Positions 7,463 to 13,930 of a stretch of 40,622 nucleotides of DNA are shown piece by piece (within the stretch, counting starts at the first letter, position 1; each line of letters starts with the position of its first letter). The stretch comes from Flavobacteriales bacterium (lineage in GTDB: Bacteria; Bacteroidota; Bacteroidia; Flavobacteriales_F; PHOS-HE28). The DNA lies in contig JAGFIV010000089.1 in NCBI GenBank assembly GCA_024103275.1, positions 1 to 40,622 on the forward strand, read 5' to 3'. A program made the translations under genes and the position numbers. The notes beneath the pieces are model-generated. The model was not told where the DNA came from. It did not search any database and worked only from the letters and a program-made list of their open reading frames with translations.

Positions 7463-7756
7463 ATGGAAACCACGATCGCAAGACCGACCCTGAAGCCCTT
7501 GGCAAAGGGCCAAACGTTTCAAACCCTGCAAGTGACCGCCCGGGCCGGTGCAGCCATGCCCACGCACCACGCCACCAGCGAGGCCATCGTGGCCGTGAAG
7601 AAAGGTGAGGCTCTCATCAGCTTCAAGGATGCCAGCCACACCCTGAAGGCCGGTGACTTCTTCATCATCCCCGGCAACAAGGAGCACACGCTGCAGATCA
7701 AGCAGGACTTTGAGGCCGTGGTGGTGCTCACCGCGGACGGCAAGATCGAGTTCTGA
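7463..7756 (+). CDS. Small single-domain cupin protein
   Basis: A 97-residue protein with one cupin barrel. Motif 1 is present as AGAAMPTHHATSEAIVAVKKGEALI (residues 29-53; His35, His36 and Glu40 as possible metal ligands). Motif 2 appears as LKAGDFFIIPGNKEHTLQI (residues 59-77; His74). The conserved ligands suggest a metal-binding cupin, with dioxygenase, isomerase or sensor function undetermined. No signal peptide is visible, so it should be cytoplasmic. The gene is monocistronic as far as can be seen, with its own promoter and a leader containing a perfect dyad. The start is the first ATG that yields a complete cupin fold. Confidence 0.85.
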   Translation: METTIARPTLKPLAKGQTFQTLQVTARAGAAMPTHHATSEAIVAVKKGEALISFKDASHTLKAGDFFIIPGNKEHTLQIKQDFEAVVVLTADGKIEF

Positions 7757-7830
7757 GCCGGCTTGGTGATCACCCGCGGAGGCAGCGGAGCAGCAGTTCC
7801 GTGTTGCGGGGATGCTCTGCGTCGGCCCGC

Positions 7831-7838
7831 TATCTTGT
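7831..7838 (+). promoter_or_regulatory. Promoter-like element, small membrane protein gene
   Basis: TATCTTGT, 27 bases before the ATG at 7866, matches TAnnTT with a degenerate end. Confidence 0.35.
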
Positions 7839-7865
7839 TGCCCGCATCAGCGGTACGGACAACGA

Positions 7866-8072
7866 ATGAACAGAGGTGGCTTTTCTTGGAAGCGTTTCAT
7901 CGGCATCTCGCGCGTGAAGTCGAACATCTCGCGCCAAATCGGCATCCCGTTGACACGCAGCGGCCGTGAGCGCAAGATCGGCCGCATGGTGTCCAAGGGG
8001 TGCTTCGGTAACCTGGTGCTGATGGCCTTGCCGTGGCTTTTGCTTCTGGGGGTGCTGATGGCACTGGGCTGA
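7866..8072 (+). CDS. Small basic protein with C-terminal membrane helix
   Basis: A 68-residue protein. The N-terminal half is basic and contains WKRFIGISRVKSNISRQIGIP and TRSGRERKIG, a pattern I recognise from small uncharacterised proteins of Bacteroidota (KRxxGxxxxKxxxSRxxGIPLTRSGRxRKIG). The C-terminal 20 residues (LVLMALPWLLLLGVLMALG) form a single membrane helix, which I do not recall as a regular part of the family. Function is unknown. The basic segment and lack of catalytic motifs suggest a nucleic-acid, ribosome or membrane-surface role, but that is speculation. It has its own weak promoter element and precedes the lipoprotein gene by 66 bases. Confidence 0.7.
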   Translation: MNRGGFSWKRFIGISRVKSNISRQIGIPLTRSGRERKIGRMVSKGCFGNLVLMALPWLLLLGVLMALG

Positions 8073-8112
8073 GGGCCCACAAATGAGCGGGGCGCGCACC
8101 GCGTTCCTTGGA

Positions 8113-8120
8113 TACCTTTG
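8113..8120 (+). promoter_or_regulatory. Promoter -7 element, lipoprotein gene
   Basis: TACCTTTG is a perfect TAnnTTTG match, 18 bases before the ATG at 8139. Confidence 0.6.
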
Positions 8121-8138
8121 ATCGCCAAGCCAAGCCCC

Positions 8139-8864
8139 ATGAACCACCCCGTCCCCCGCCTGTTGAACCTTCCGCGCCTGGCCGCCATCGGCGCCATCAT
8201 GTTGCTCAGCGGCTGCCTCACCATCGAGGAGCACTACACCTTCAAGAAGGACGGCAGCGGCACCATGGAGTATGTGATGGACCTGAGCGAGATCGGCAGC
8301 ATGATGGACGCGCTGGGCAGCAGCGACCAAGGGGAAGACGGGGGCAAGAAGGCCAAGCAGAAAAAAAAGGACAAGGCCCAGGATGACAGCATGCTGGCGG
8401 GCATGGAGGCGCAGGCCAAGCAACTGGAGCAGTTGCAAGGGATCAAGAAAGTGAAGATGAAAACGGAGAAGGACGGCTACCTGGGCCGCCTGTCCTTCGC
8501 CTTCGCGGACGTGGCCGCGTTGAACAGGGCGTTGAACGTGCTGATGCCGGACAGCACGCGGCCCGACCGGCAGTTCTTCCGGTGGGAAGGGGCCGTCCTG
8601 GTGCGCACCGGTTCGGCCTACGCCCGCAACCTGGGCACCGAAATGACCGGCGACGGCAGCGACAGCCTGGACATTTCGCAGGTCCTGGAAAGCATGAAGT
8701 ACAAGTTCAGCTTCGCCTTTGCCAATGACGTGCAGGACGTGGGCGCGGCCTATGGCGTGGTGGTGGACAGGCCCAAGCCCAAGCAGTTGGAATTGGCCAC
8801 CGACTGGCGGGTGATCATGAACGACCCCAAGGCGTTGGACCTGCGCATCGTGCTGGACAAGTAG
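8139..8864 (+). CDS. Hypothetical lipoprotein
   Basis: A 241-residue protein with a lipobox (AIMLLSGC, acylated Cys26), so it should be anchored in the cell envelope. The start at 8139 is required for the signal peptide; an in-frame TTG at 8118 lies inside the promoter. After the cysteine comes a beta-rich opening (IEEHYTFKKDGSGTMEYVMDLSEI), then a highly charged Lys-rich stretch at about residues 69-87 (GGKKAKQKKKDKAQDD), a likely amphipathic helix (MEAQAKQLEQLQGIKKVKM), and a C-terminal alpha/beta region. The opening resembles lipoproteins of Bacteroidota that begin with a YxFxxDGSGxxxxxxDMS strand pair, but I know no function. The next gene starts eight bases after its stop, so they are probably one operon. 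Confidence 0.8.
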   Translation: MNHPVPRLLNLPRLAAIGAIMLLSGCLTIEEHYTFKKDGSGTMEYVMDLSEIGSMMDALGSSDQGEDGGKKAKQKKKDKAQDDSMLAGMEAQAKQLEQLQGIKKVKMKTEKDGYLGRLSFAFADVAALNRALNVLMPDSTRPDRQFFRWEGAVLVRTGSAYARNLGTEMTGDGSDSLDISQVLESMKYKFSFAFANDVQDVGAAYGVVVDRPKPKQLELATDWRVIMNDPKALDLRIVLDK

Positions 8865-8871
8865 GGCGGCC

Positions 8872-9327
8872 ATGGACGAGGACCTGCTGGAGCGTGCCGT
8901 CCGCTTGGCCGTGAAAGCACACAAAGGACAAAAAGACCGGACCGGGCGGCCCGTGGTGCTGCATGTCTTGCGCGTGATGATGGCCGGGGGGGATCTGGAG
9001 GAACAGGTCCTTGGTGTGCTGCACGATGTGCTGGAACGCTCGGACTGGACGCGGGGGCTGCTGGCGGAAAAAGGCTTTCCCGACCGGATCCTGGATGCCT
9101 TGGACCATATTACCAGGAGGAAGGAAGAGGACTATGCGGGCTATATCGGACGGGTGGCCGCAAACGACCTGGCCCGCCGGGTGAAGCTGCACGACCTGGC
9201 CGACAAGCTCGACCTGCGGGGCCATCCGGAGGTGCATCCCGGCGACATCAAGCGCTGGAACAGGCAGCTGGCGGCTTATCAAAGGTTACGTGGATCAATC
9301 GATGAACATGGACGGTCCATCGTGTAG
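8872..9327 (+). CDS. HD-domain phosphohydrolase, small SpoT/MESH1-like
   Basis: A 151-residue metal-dependent phosphohydrolase resembling the hydrolase half of RelA/SpoT proteins. Motifs: LAVKAHKGQKDRTGRPVVLHVLRV (His17 and the R-x-G-x-x loop; family consensus G-x-P-Y-x-x-H-P-x-R-V, here HV instead of HP), LGVLHDVLERSDWT (the HD pair at residues 45-46), and VKLHDLADKLDL for the VKLADxxxN region (with D in place of the usual A). It may remove pyrophosphate from ppGpp or act on another nucleotide; no synthetase domain is present. The gene begins 7 bases after the lipoprotein stop codon, so translation is likely coupled. No signal peptide. Confidence 0.8.
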   Translation: MDEDLLERAVRLAVKAHKGQKDRTGRPVVLHVLRVMMAGGDLEEQVLGVLHDVLERSDWTRGLLAEKGFPDRILDALDHITRRKEEDYAGYIGRVAANDLARRVKLHDLADKLDLRGHPEVHPGDIKRWNRQLAAYQRLRGSIDEHGRSIV

Positions 9328-9463
9328 GCACGCGCCCGGATAGATGCCGGCATGCCGGTTGCCGAAGCACGGCAGGCCGGTGCCGGACACCCCCGCGCCG
9401 TTGGACTTCCCCCGCACGAGGATGGCATGCGGCACCAAGGCATGGCGGCCTCTACGCCCGGGG

Positions 9464-9630
9464 TAATACCATTTCGCATTAAGGATTGGTCCAGGGATGC
9501 GCAGCTATTTTTTCGCGGGACGAGCGGAAGAGGTGGTTGCGTAGCCTAAGCTACGGAGCCACCTCTTCGGTGAAGTAGTGCGGAAAAAGAGCAAGTAGAT
9601 CGGGCCAAGCTTTATTGCGAGATGGTATTA
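9464..9630. repeat. Full palindromic MITE-like element
   Basis: A 167-bp near-palindrome centred on GTAGCCTAAGCTAC (9541-9554). The ends are inverted repeats: TAATACCATTTCGCATTAA on the left and its counterpart reading TAATACCATCTCGCAATAA on the opposite strand at the right. Inside, AAGAGGTGG is perfectly mirrored by CCACCTCTT, and the intervening segments pair with many mismatches. No transposase is encoded. It lies in the 408-base gap between the HD gene and the DPP III gene; the remainder (9328-9463 and 9631-9705) shows nothing else. A half copy lies at 3502-3591. Confidence 0.85.
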
Positions 9631-9705
9631 GGCGGGATCGTGGCGAAGCGTTGGATAAATGTCGGCGGTGAACCCGGGAAGCGGGATCTGCGCTTGGGGC
9701 AGGTC

Positions 9706-9713
9706 TATATTCG
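9706..9713 (+). promoter_or_regulatory. Promoter -7 element, DPP III gene
   Basis: TATATTCG, 22 bases before the ATG at 9736, matches TAnnTTTG at all but one defined position. Confidence 0.5.
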
Positions 9714-9735
9714 CCCCGCTGAATACAGAACGACC

Positions 9736-11769
9736 ATGCCACGTCCCCTCCTTGCCTTGCTGATCCTTCCCTTGTTGATGTCCTGCGGCGGAAACGCACC
9801 CGATAAGCCTGTGAAGAATGACGTGTTGGCTGCCGACACGTTCAAATGGGAGGTGGACCAGTTCGGGGACGTGCGGGTGATCCGCTACACCGTGCCCGGC
9901 TGGGAGCAGCTGACATTGCAGCAGAAAAAGCTGGCCTACTACCTCAGTATGGCGGGGCTCAGCGGACGGGACATCATGTGGGACCAGAACTACCGGTACA
10001 ACCTGCAGGTGCGCCGGGCGCTGGAGAAGATCCTCGGCGACTACAAGGGCGAGCGTGCCGGTGCCAATTGGGATGCCTTCATGCTGTACGCCAAGCAGAT
10101 CTTCTTCTCCAACGGTATCCACCATCATTACGGGATGGACAAGTTCACCCCGGGCTTTCCGCGTGAATACCTGGAACAATTGATCTCCGGAAGCGGTGCC
10201 GCACTGGACACCAAGGTGGTGGACATCCTGTTCGACCCCTCCGTGGATGCGAAGAAGGTGAGCCTGGACCGCGACAAGGACGTGGTGCTGGCCTCGGCTG
10301 TGAACTTCTACGGCGACGACATCAACGCCAAGGAGGTGGAGGCCTTCTACAAGGCCAAGGCACAGCCCGGCGACACCACCCCGTTGAGCTATGGCCTCAA
10401 CAGCAAGCTGGTGCGCGGGGCGGACGGCAAGCTCAAGGAGGAGGTCTGGCACATCGGGGGCATGTACGGCGCGGCCTTGGAGGAAGTGGTGAAATGGTTG
10501 CAGAAGGCCGCCGAGGTGGCCGAGAACGGGCAACAGCGCAAGGCCATCGAACTGCTGATCGAATTCTACCGCACCGGTGACCTGAAGACGTGGGATGCCT
10601 TCAACATCGCATGGGTGCAGGATACCGGTGGCACGGTGGACTTCATCCAAGGCTTCGTGGAGGACTACAACGACCCGCTGGGCAAGCGTGGTTCCTTCGA
10701 GTCCATCGTGGAAGTGATCGATCCGGTGGCCACCAAGAACATGGAGGTGATCCAGAAGAATGCCCAGTGGTTCGAAGACCATTCGCCGTTGCTGCCGGAG
10801 CACAAGAAAAAGAAGGTCGTCGGCATCACGTACAGCTTCATCAATGCCGTCAATGAGGCGGGCGACGCGGCACCCAGCACGCCCATCGGGGTGAACCTGC
10901 CCAATGCCGACTGGATCCGCAAGGTGTACGGCAGCAAGAGCATCAGCCTGGGGAACATCATCGAGGCGTACGACAAGAGCTCGGGGCAAGGCAGCCTGAA
11001 GGAGTTCTGCTACGACCAGGCCGAGATCGACCGGGCGGTGAAGTACGGATCGCTGGGCGACAACCTGCACACCGCCCTGCATGAAGTGGTGGGCCATGCC
11101 AGCGGCCAGTTGGAGCCGGGCGTGGGCAACCCGGACGCCACCTTGAAGAGCTACGCCAGCACCTTGGAGGAGGGCCGTGCCGACCTGGTTGCGCTCTATT
11201 TCCTGATGGACCCCAAGATGGTGGAGCTGGGCGTGATGCCCTCCCTGGAAGTGGGCAAGGCCGAATACGACAGCTACATCCGCAATGGCCTGATGGTGCA
11301 GTTGCGCCGCCTGAAGCTGGGCGACCAGGTGGAGGAGGCCCACATGCGCAACCGCCAATGGGTGAGCGCCTGGGCCTACGAGAAGGGCCTGCCGGACAGT
11401 GTGATCGTCAAGACCGTGCGCGACGGAAAGACCTACTTCCACATCCGTGACTATGAAAAGCTGCGCGAGATCTTCGGCCAGTTGCTGCGCGAGGTGCAGC
11501 GCATCAAGAGCCAGGGCGACTACCAGGCCGGGCACGACCTGGTGGAGAATTACGGCGTGAAGGTGGACCGTGCGCTGCATGAGGAGGTGCTCAAGCGCGC
11601 GGAGAACATCAAGACCGCGCCTTATGCGGGCTTCATCCAGCCCAACCTGGTGCCCGTGACCGATGCCAACGGGGAGATCACCGACATCAAGATCGGATAC
11701 CCTGAGGATTTCATCGGGCAGATGCTGGACTACGGCAAGCGGTTCAGTTTCCTGCCGGACACGAACTGA
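9736..11769 (+). CDS. Dipeptidyl-peptidase III lipoprotein (peptidase M49)
   Basis: A 677-residue zinc exopeptidase expected to remove dipeptides from the N-terminus of oligopeptides. The signal peptide ends in a lipobox (LILPLLMSC, Cys17), so it is probably a periplasmic or surface lipoprotein. Zinc site: His449-Glu450-Val-Val-Gly-His454, the HEXXGH hexapeptide diagnostic of M49, and the second motif LEEGRADLVALY with Glu478 or Glu479 as third ligand. Length and motif spacing fit the DPP III of Bacteroides thetaiotaomicron (~675 residues). The ATG at 9736 is chosen because it starts the signal peptide; the frame is open upstream into the repeat. A second, shorter M49-like lipoprotein lies 2.2 kb downstream. 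Confidence 0.92.
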   Translation: MPRPLLALLILPLLMSCGGNAPDKPVKNDVLAADTFKWEVDQFGDVRVIRYTVPGWEQLTLQQKKLAYYLSMAGLSGRDIMWDQNYRYNLQVRRALEKILGDYKGERAGANWDAFMLYAKQIFFSNGIHHHYGMDKFTPGFPREYLEQLISGSGAALDTKVVDILFDPSVDAKKVSLDRDKDVVLASAVNFYGDDINAKEVEAFYKAKAQPGDTTPLSYGLNSKLVRGADGKLKEEVWHIGGMYGAALEEVVKWLQKAAEVAENGQQRKAIELLIEFYRTGDLKTWDAFNIAWVQDTGGTVDFIQGFVEDYNDPLGKRGSFESIVEVIDPVATKNMEVIQKNAQWFEDHSPLLPEHKKKKVVGITYSFINAVNEAGDAAPSTPIGVNLPNADWIRKVYGSKSISLGNIIEAYDKSSGQGSLKEFCYDQAEIDRAVKYGSLGDNLHTALHEVVGHASGQLEPGVGNPDATLKSYASTLEEGRADLVALYFLMDPKMVELGVMPSLEVGKAEYDSYIRNGLMVQLRRLKLGDQVEEAHMRNRQWVSAWAYEKGLPDSVIVKTVRDGKTYFHIRDYEKLREIFGQLLREVQRIKSQGDYQAGHDLVENYGVKVDRALHEEVLKRAENIKTAPYAGFIQPNLVPVTDANGEITDIKIGYPEDFIGQMLDYGKRFSFLPDTN

Positions 11770-11827
11770 GGGCCGGCCGGCCGGGTGAAAAATTGGACCG
11801 CCGGGATATTCATCTTCGTGGCGCAGC

Positions 11828-11835
11828 TATATTTG
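11828..11835 (+). promoter_or_regulatory. tRNA-Leu promoter -7 element
   Basis: TATATTTG is a perfect TAnnTTTG match. The tRNA starts 27 bases downstream at 11863. Confidence 0.7.
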
Positions 11836-11862
11836 CGCCCCCGTCCGAGGGGCGGGCCATTC

Positions 11863-11946
11863 ACCGGAGTGGCGGAATTGGTAGACGCGCACGTTTCAGG
11901 GGCGTGTGACCGAAAGGTTGTAAGGGTTCGAGTCCCTTCTCCGGTA
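11863..11946 (+). tRNA. tRNA-Leu (anticodon CAG)
   Basis: An 84-nt class II tRNA. The acceptor stem ACCGGAG (11863-11869) pairs perfectly with CTCCGGT (11939-11945), with discriminator A at 11946. The D arm is GCG..CGC around AATTGGTAGA. The anticodon stem CACGT/GCGTG holds the loop TTCAGGG, giving anticodon CAG for codon CUG, by far the commonest Leu codon in the genes here. A long variable arm (TGACCGAAAGGTTG) and a T arm (AAGGG-TTCGAGT-CCCTT) follow. The 3' CCA is not encoded (ACGG follows). Confidence 0.96.
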
Positions 11947-11950
11947 CGGA

Positions 11951-11978
11951 CAACAAGGCGGCCATGGCCGCCTTGTTG
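11951..11978. terminator. Perfect 28-bp palindrome after tRNA-Leu
   Basis: A completely self-complementary 28-bp sequence (CAACAAGGCGGCC, AT, GGCCGCCTTGTTG) starts five bases after the tRNA. The resulting GC-rich hairpin followed by CATTTC should terminate or process the tRNA transcript. Confidence 0.75.
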
Positions 11979-12104
11979 CATTTCGGGGCCGCCCATTGTG
12001 CCCAAGGCGGATAGCTCCCGGGCAGGCCAGGGACGCGGCCGCAAGGCAACCGGGTCATGCATGCGACCACCTTCAGATGGTATGGGCTTCCCCGGTCCAA
12101 CGCT

Positions 12105-12112
12105 TATATTGG
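12105..12112 (+). promoter_or_regulatory. Promoter-like element, membrane PH-like gene
   Basis: TATATTGG, 33 bases before the ATG at 12146, matches TAnnTTnG. Confidence 0.4.
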
Positions 12113-12145
12113 CACGGATCACCCTTTCCAGGGGGGGGCGGCAGC

Positions 12146-12727
12146 ATGGCAGGCAGGCGTTTCAAGAGCAGGCAATCCAGGCGTGCGTACATCGTACCGG
12201 GCCTGGCCATCGCGTTGCTTGCCGTGCCCGCACTATATCTTTTCCGGGGCTCGCGCCCCAGCGTCCTCGTGGTGCTGGCGGGGGCCGTCCTGGCGCTGGC
12301 CGTGGCGGTGATCATTGTCCGGGGCCGGCAGGAGAACATTGAGTACGAATTGCTGGACGATCGCCTGTTGTTGCGGCGGGGCGGTTCGCAGCAGGAATTG
12401 GCCTTGGGGGAAGTGCAGGATGCCAACCTGATCGACATGGCCTCCGCCCGGAACTTCGTAAAGGAGCAGCTGGACGTGGCCGACGGGGAGGGGCACGAAG
12501 ATCCGCCGGGGCAGCGCCTGTCGATGCGTTTCTGTGGCGTACCCTTGATGGGCTTGGCCGCCGTGGGCAGCGGCATCTACCGCACCCAGATGAGCAACTT
12601 CAGGAGGACGCTGGTCCTGCTTCGCACGCGCAGCGGGGGCAGCATCATCTTGTCTCCCCGGTACAGCGAGTCCATGGTCTCGGCGATCGAGAAGGTCCTG
12701 CTCCGTTTGCGCACGGGCGAGGCCTAA
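12146..12727 (+). CDS. Membrane protein with PH-like cytoplasmic domain
   Basis: A 193-residue protein. A basic N-terminus (MAGRRFKSRQSRRAY) is followed by two membrane helices (IVPGLAIALLAVPALYLF and VLVVLAGAVLALAVAVIIV) and then a soluble domain: a strand pattern YELLDDRLLLRRGGSQQELALGEVQDANLI that resembles bacterial PH domains, where the phrase after the second strand (xxIPLxEIxxv) is typical, and a final helix (YSESMVSAIEKVLLRLR). The family is described as PH-domain membrane proteins of unknown role. The start at 12146 is preferred because the positively charged segment before the first membrane helix starts there; eight consecutive G residues lie upstream but do not form a normal ribosome-binding site. 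Confidence 0.75.
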   Translation: MAGRRFKSRQSRRAYIVPGLAIALLAVPALYLFRGSRPSVLVVLAGAVLALAVAVIIVRGRQENIEYELLDDRLLLRRGGSQQELALGEVQDANLIDMASARNFVKEQLDVADGEGHEDPPGQRLSMRFCGVPLMGLAAVGSGIYRTQMSNFRRTLVLLRTRSGGSIILSPRYSESMVSAIEKVLLRLRTGEA

Positions 12728-12888
12728 GGACCGTTCCCGCTCGCATCAATGGGGTGTCCCGGCCTACATTCCGGCGCGCCTTCCACGAACAATGTCCCAT
12801 GGATGCGCAGCCGCGCGGCCATGGGGGGCAGCGTCCGGGCCAAGGAAGTCCCGTTGTCCTTTCCTTAAAACGATCGCGGATGCGCCGG

Positions 12889-13767
12889 TCACTGCAACCG
12901 CAGGACCTGTCCGGTACGCAGGATGCTGCTGGCGCTGATGCGGTTGATCTTGCACAACCGTCCCACGGAGATGCCCGTGCGCCGGGAAATGGCATAGAGC
13001 GTATCGCCCCGGCGCACCCGGTAGTGTGAGGTTTGCGCAACCGGTGCCTTGAAGCTCCCCGGGGCCAGCGTGAATGCATTGGAACGGAGCGTTCCTTCCT
13101 CCAGGTCGAACAGCACCGCCGGATTGATCGGGTGCCCCAGGTACCGGGTCTCGAAGTGCAGGTGGCTGCCTGTGGAGCGCCCTGTGGACCCGCCCAGCCC
13201 GAGCACGTCGCCGGCCTCCACCTCGTCGCCCACATCCACCAGGCGCTTGCTCATGTGGCCATACAGCGTCTCCAGGCCGTTGGGGTGGCGCACCACCACC
13301 ACATGCCCGAAATCCCGATGGTAGCGCGAGATGCGCACCTTGCCGGCGAAGGCGCTCACCACCGTGTCGCCGGTCTGCAGCTTCAGGTCGGTGCCGTAAT
13401 GGTTGCGCCCCCGGCGCACGCCGTAGGGCGATGTAACATGCCCGCACACCGGCATGTAGTGGTCGCAATCGGCCCAGGCCAGCCGCAGGGTAACCGTATC
13501 ACTGATGGCGGGCCGTTGGCCGAAGATCTGGTCGGTGTTCCAATCGCCGTAGAGGGTATAGGAGGGGATGTGGAACATGGAATCGGCCGCCGTCCATACC
13601 TCCTCTTCCATCTCCCCGTCCACGATCACGCCCAGCCCCGTTTCCTCGTACGTGCTGTTGTCCTCCGGGCCGCCGATCGCGGTGGAGTCCGCCTGGCCCA
13701 GCGCCATTTGGCACACCATGGTGCCCAGTAACACGGCTACGCTCAGGGACAGGGCCTTTTGGGTCAT
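12889..13767 (-). CDS. M23 metallopeptidase with LysM domain
   Basis: A 292-residue secreted cell-wall hydrolase. The signal peptide is MTQKALSLSVAVLLGTMVCQMALGQ. Residues 105-215 form the peptidase M23 (LytM/DD-endopeptidase) fold: VTSPYGVRRGRNHYGTDLKLQTGD, with the zinc ligands His and Asp of HxxxD, and GSTGRSTGSHLHFETR, with the catalytic and zinc-binding HxH. The last 45 residues are a LysM peptidoglycan-binding motif (YRVRRGDTLYAISRRTGISVGRLCKIN). It should cleave peptide cross-links in the periplasm. The start at 13767 gives the signal peptide; a longer in-frame version from 13827 would put the promoter TAGTTTTG (13781-13774) inside the gene. Transcribed away from the M49-like gene at 13931. 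Confidence 0.92.
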   Translation of the reverse strand: MTQKALSLSVAVLLGTMVCQMALGQADSTAIGGPEDNSTYEETGLGVIVDGEMEEEVWTAADSMFHIPSYTLYGDWNTDQIFGQRPAISDTVTLRLAWADCDHYMPVCGHVTSPYGVRRGRNHYGTDLKLQTGDTVVSAFAGKVRISRYHRDFGHVVVVRHPNGLETLYGHMSKRLVDVGDEVEAGDVLGLGGSTGRSTGSHLHFETRYLGHPINPAVLFDLEEGTLRSNAFTLAPGSFKAPVAQTSHYRVRRGDTLYAISRRTGISVGRLCKINRISASSILRTGQVLRLQ

Positions 13768-13773
13768 GGCGCG

Positions 13774-13781
13774 CAAAACTA
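13774..13781 (-). promoter_or_regulatory. M23 gene promoter -7 element
   Basis: On the minus strand TAGTTTTG perfectly fits TAnnTTTG and stands six bases before the ATG at 13767, predicting a leaderless mRNA. Confidence 0.6.
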
Positions 13782-13930
13782 TCCGCAGGGCCGGTCCATG
13801 CAAGCCCCGGGGGCGCGGCAGCTTCAACCGGGCCTTGTGCGATCGTGCCCCGCCGCGAAGATCCCAAGGATCGGCGGCAGGTTCAGCGCCCAGCCACCAT
13901 CTTTGTGCCCCCGGTTAATGATCGTTAAGC

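Noticed and set aside
9551-9799. Minus-strand peptide frame within the MITE-like repeat, shared with 3514-3840
   Set aside because: The shared part is only about 24 residues and one of three differences between copies is silent, one or two change residues; no start or context supports translation. Kept only as a note in the repeat finding.
9628-11580. A 650-codon minus-strand frame across the DPP III gene
   Set aside because: No domain or signal; explained by high GC at third codon positions of the real plus-strand gene.
12139-12145. G-rich run before the membrane PH-like gene as a Shine-Dalgarno site
   Set aside because: The G run (12131-12138) lacks the AGGAGG pattern, and genes in this window generally lack such sites.
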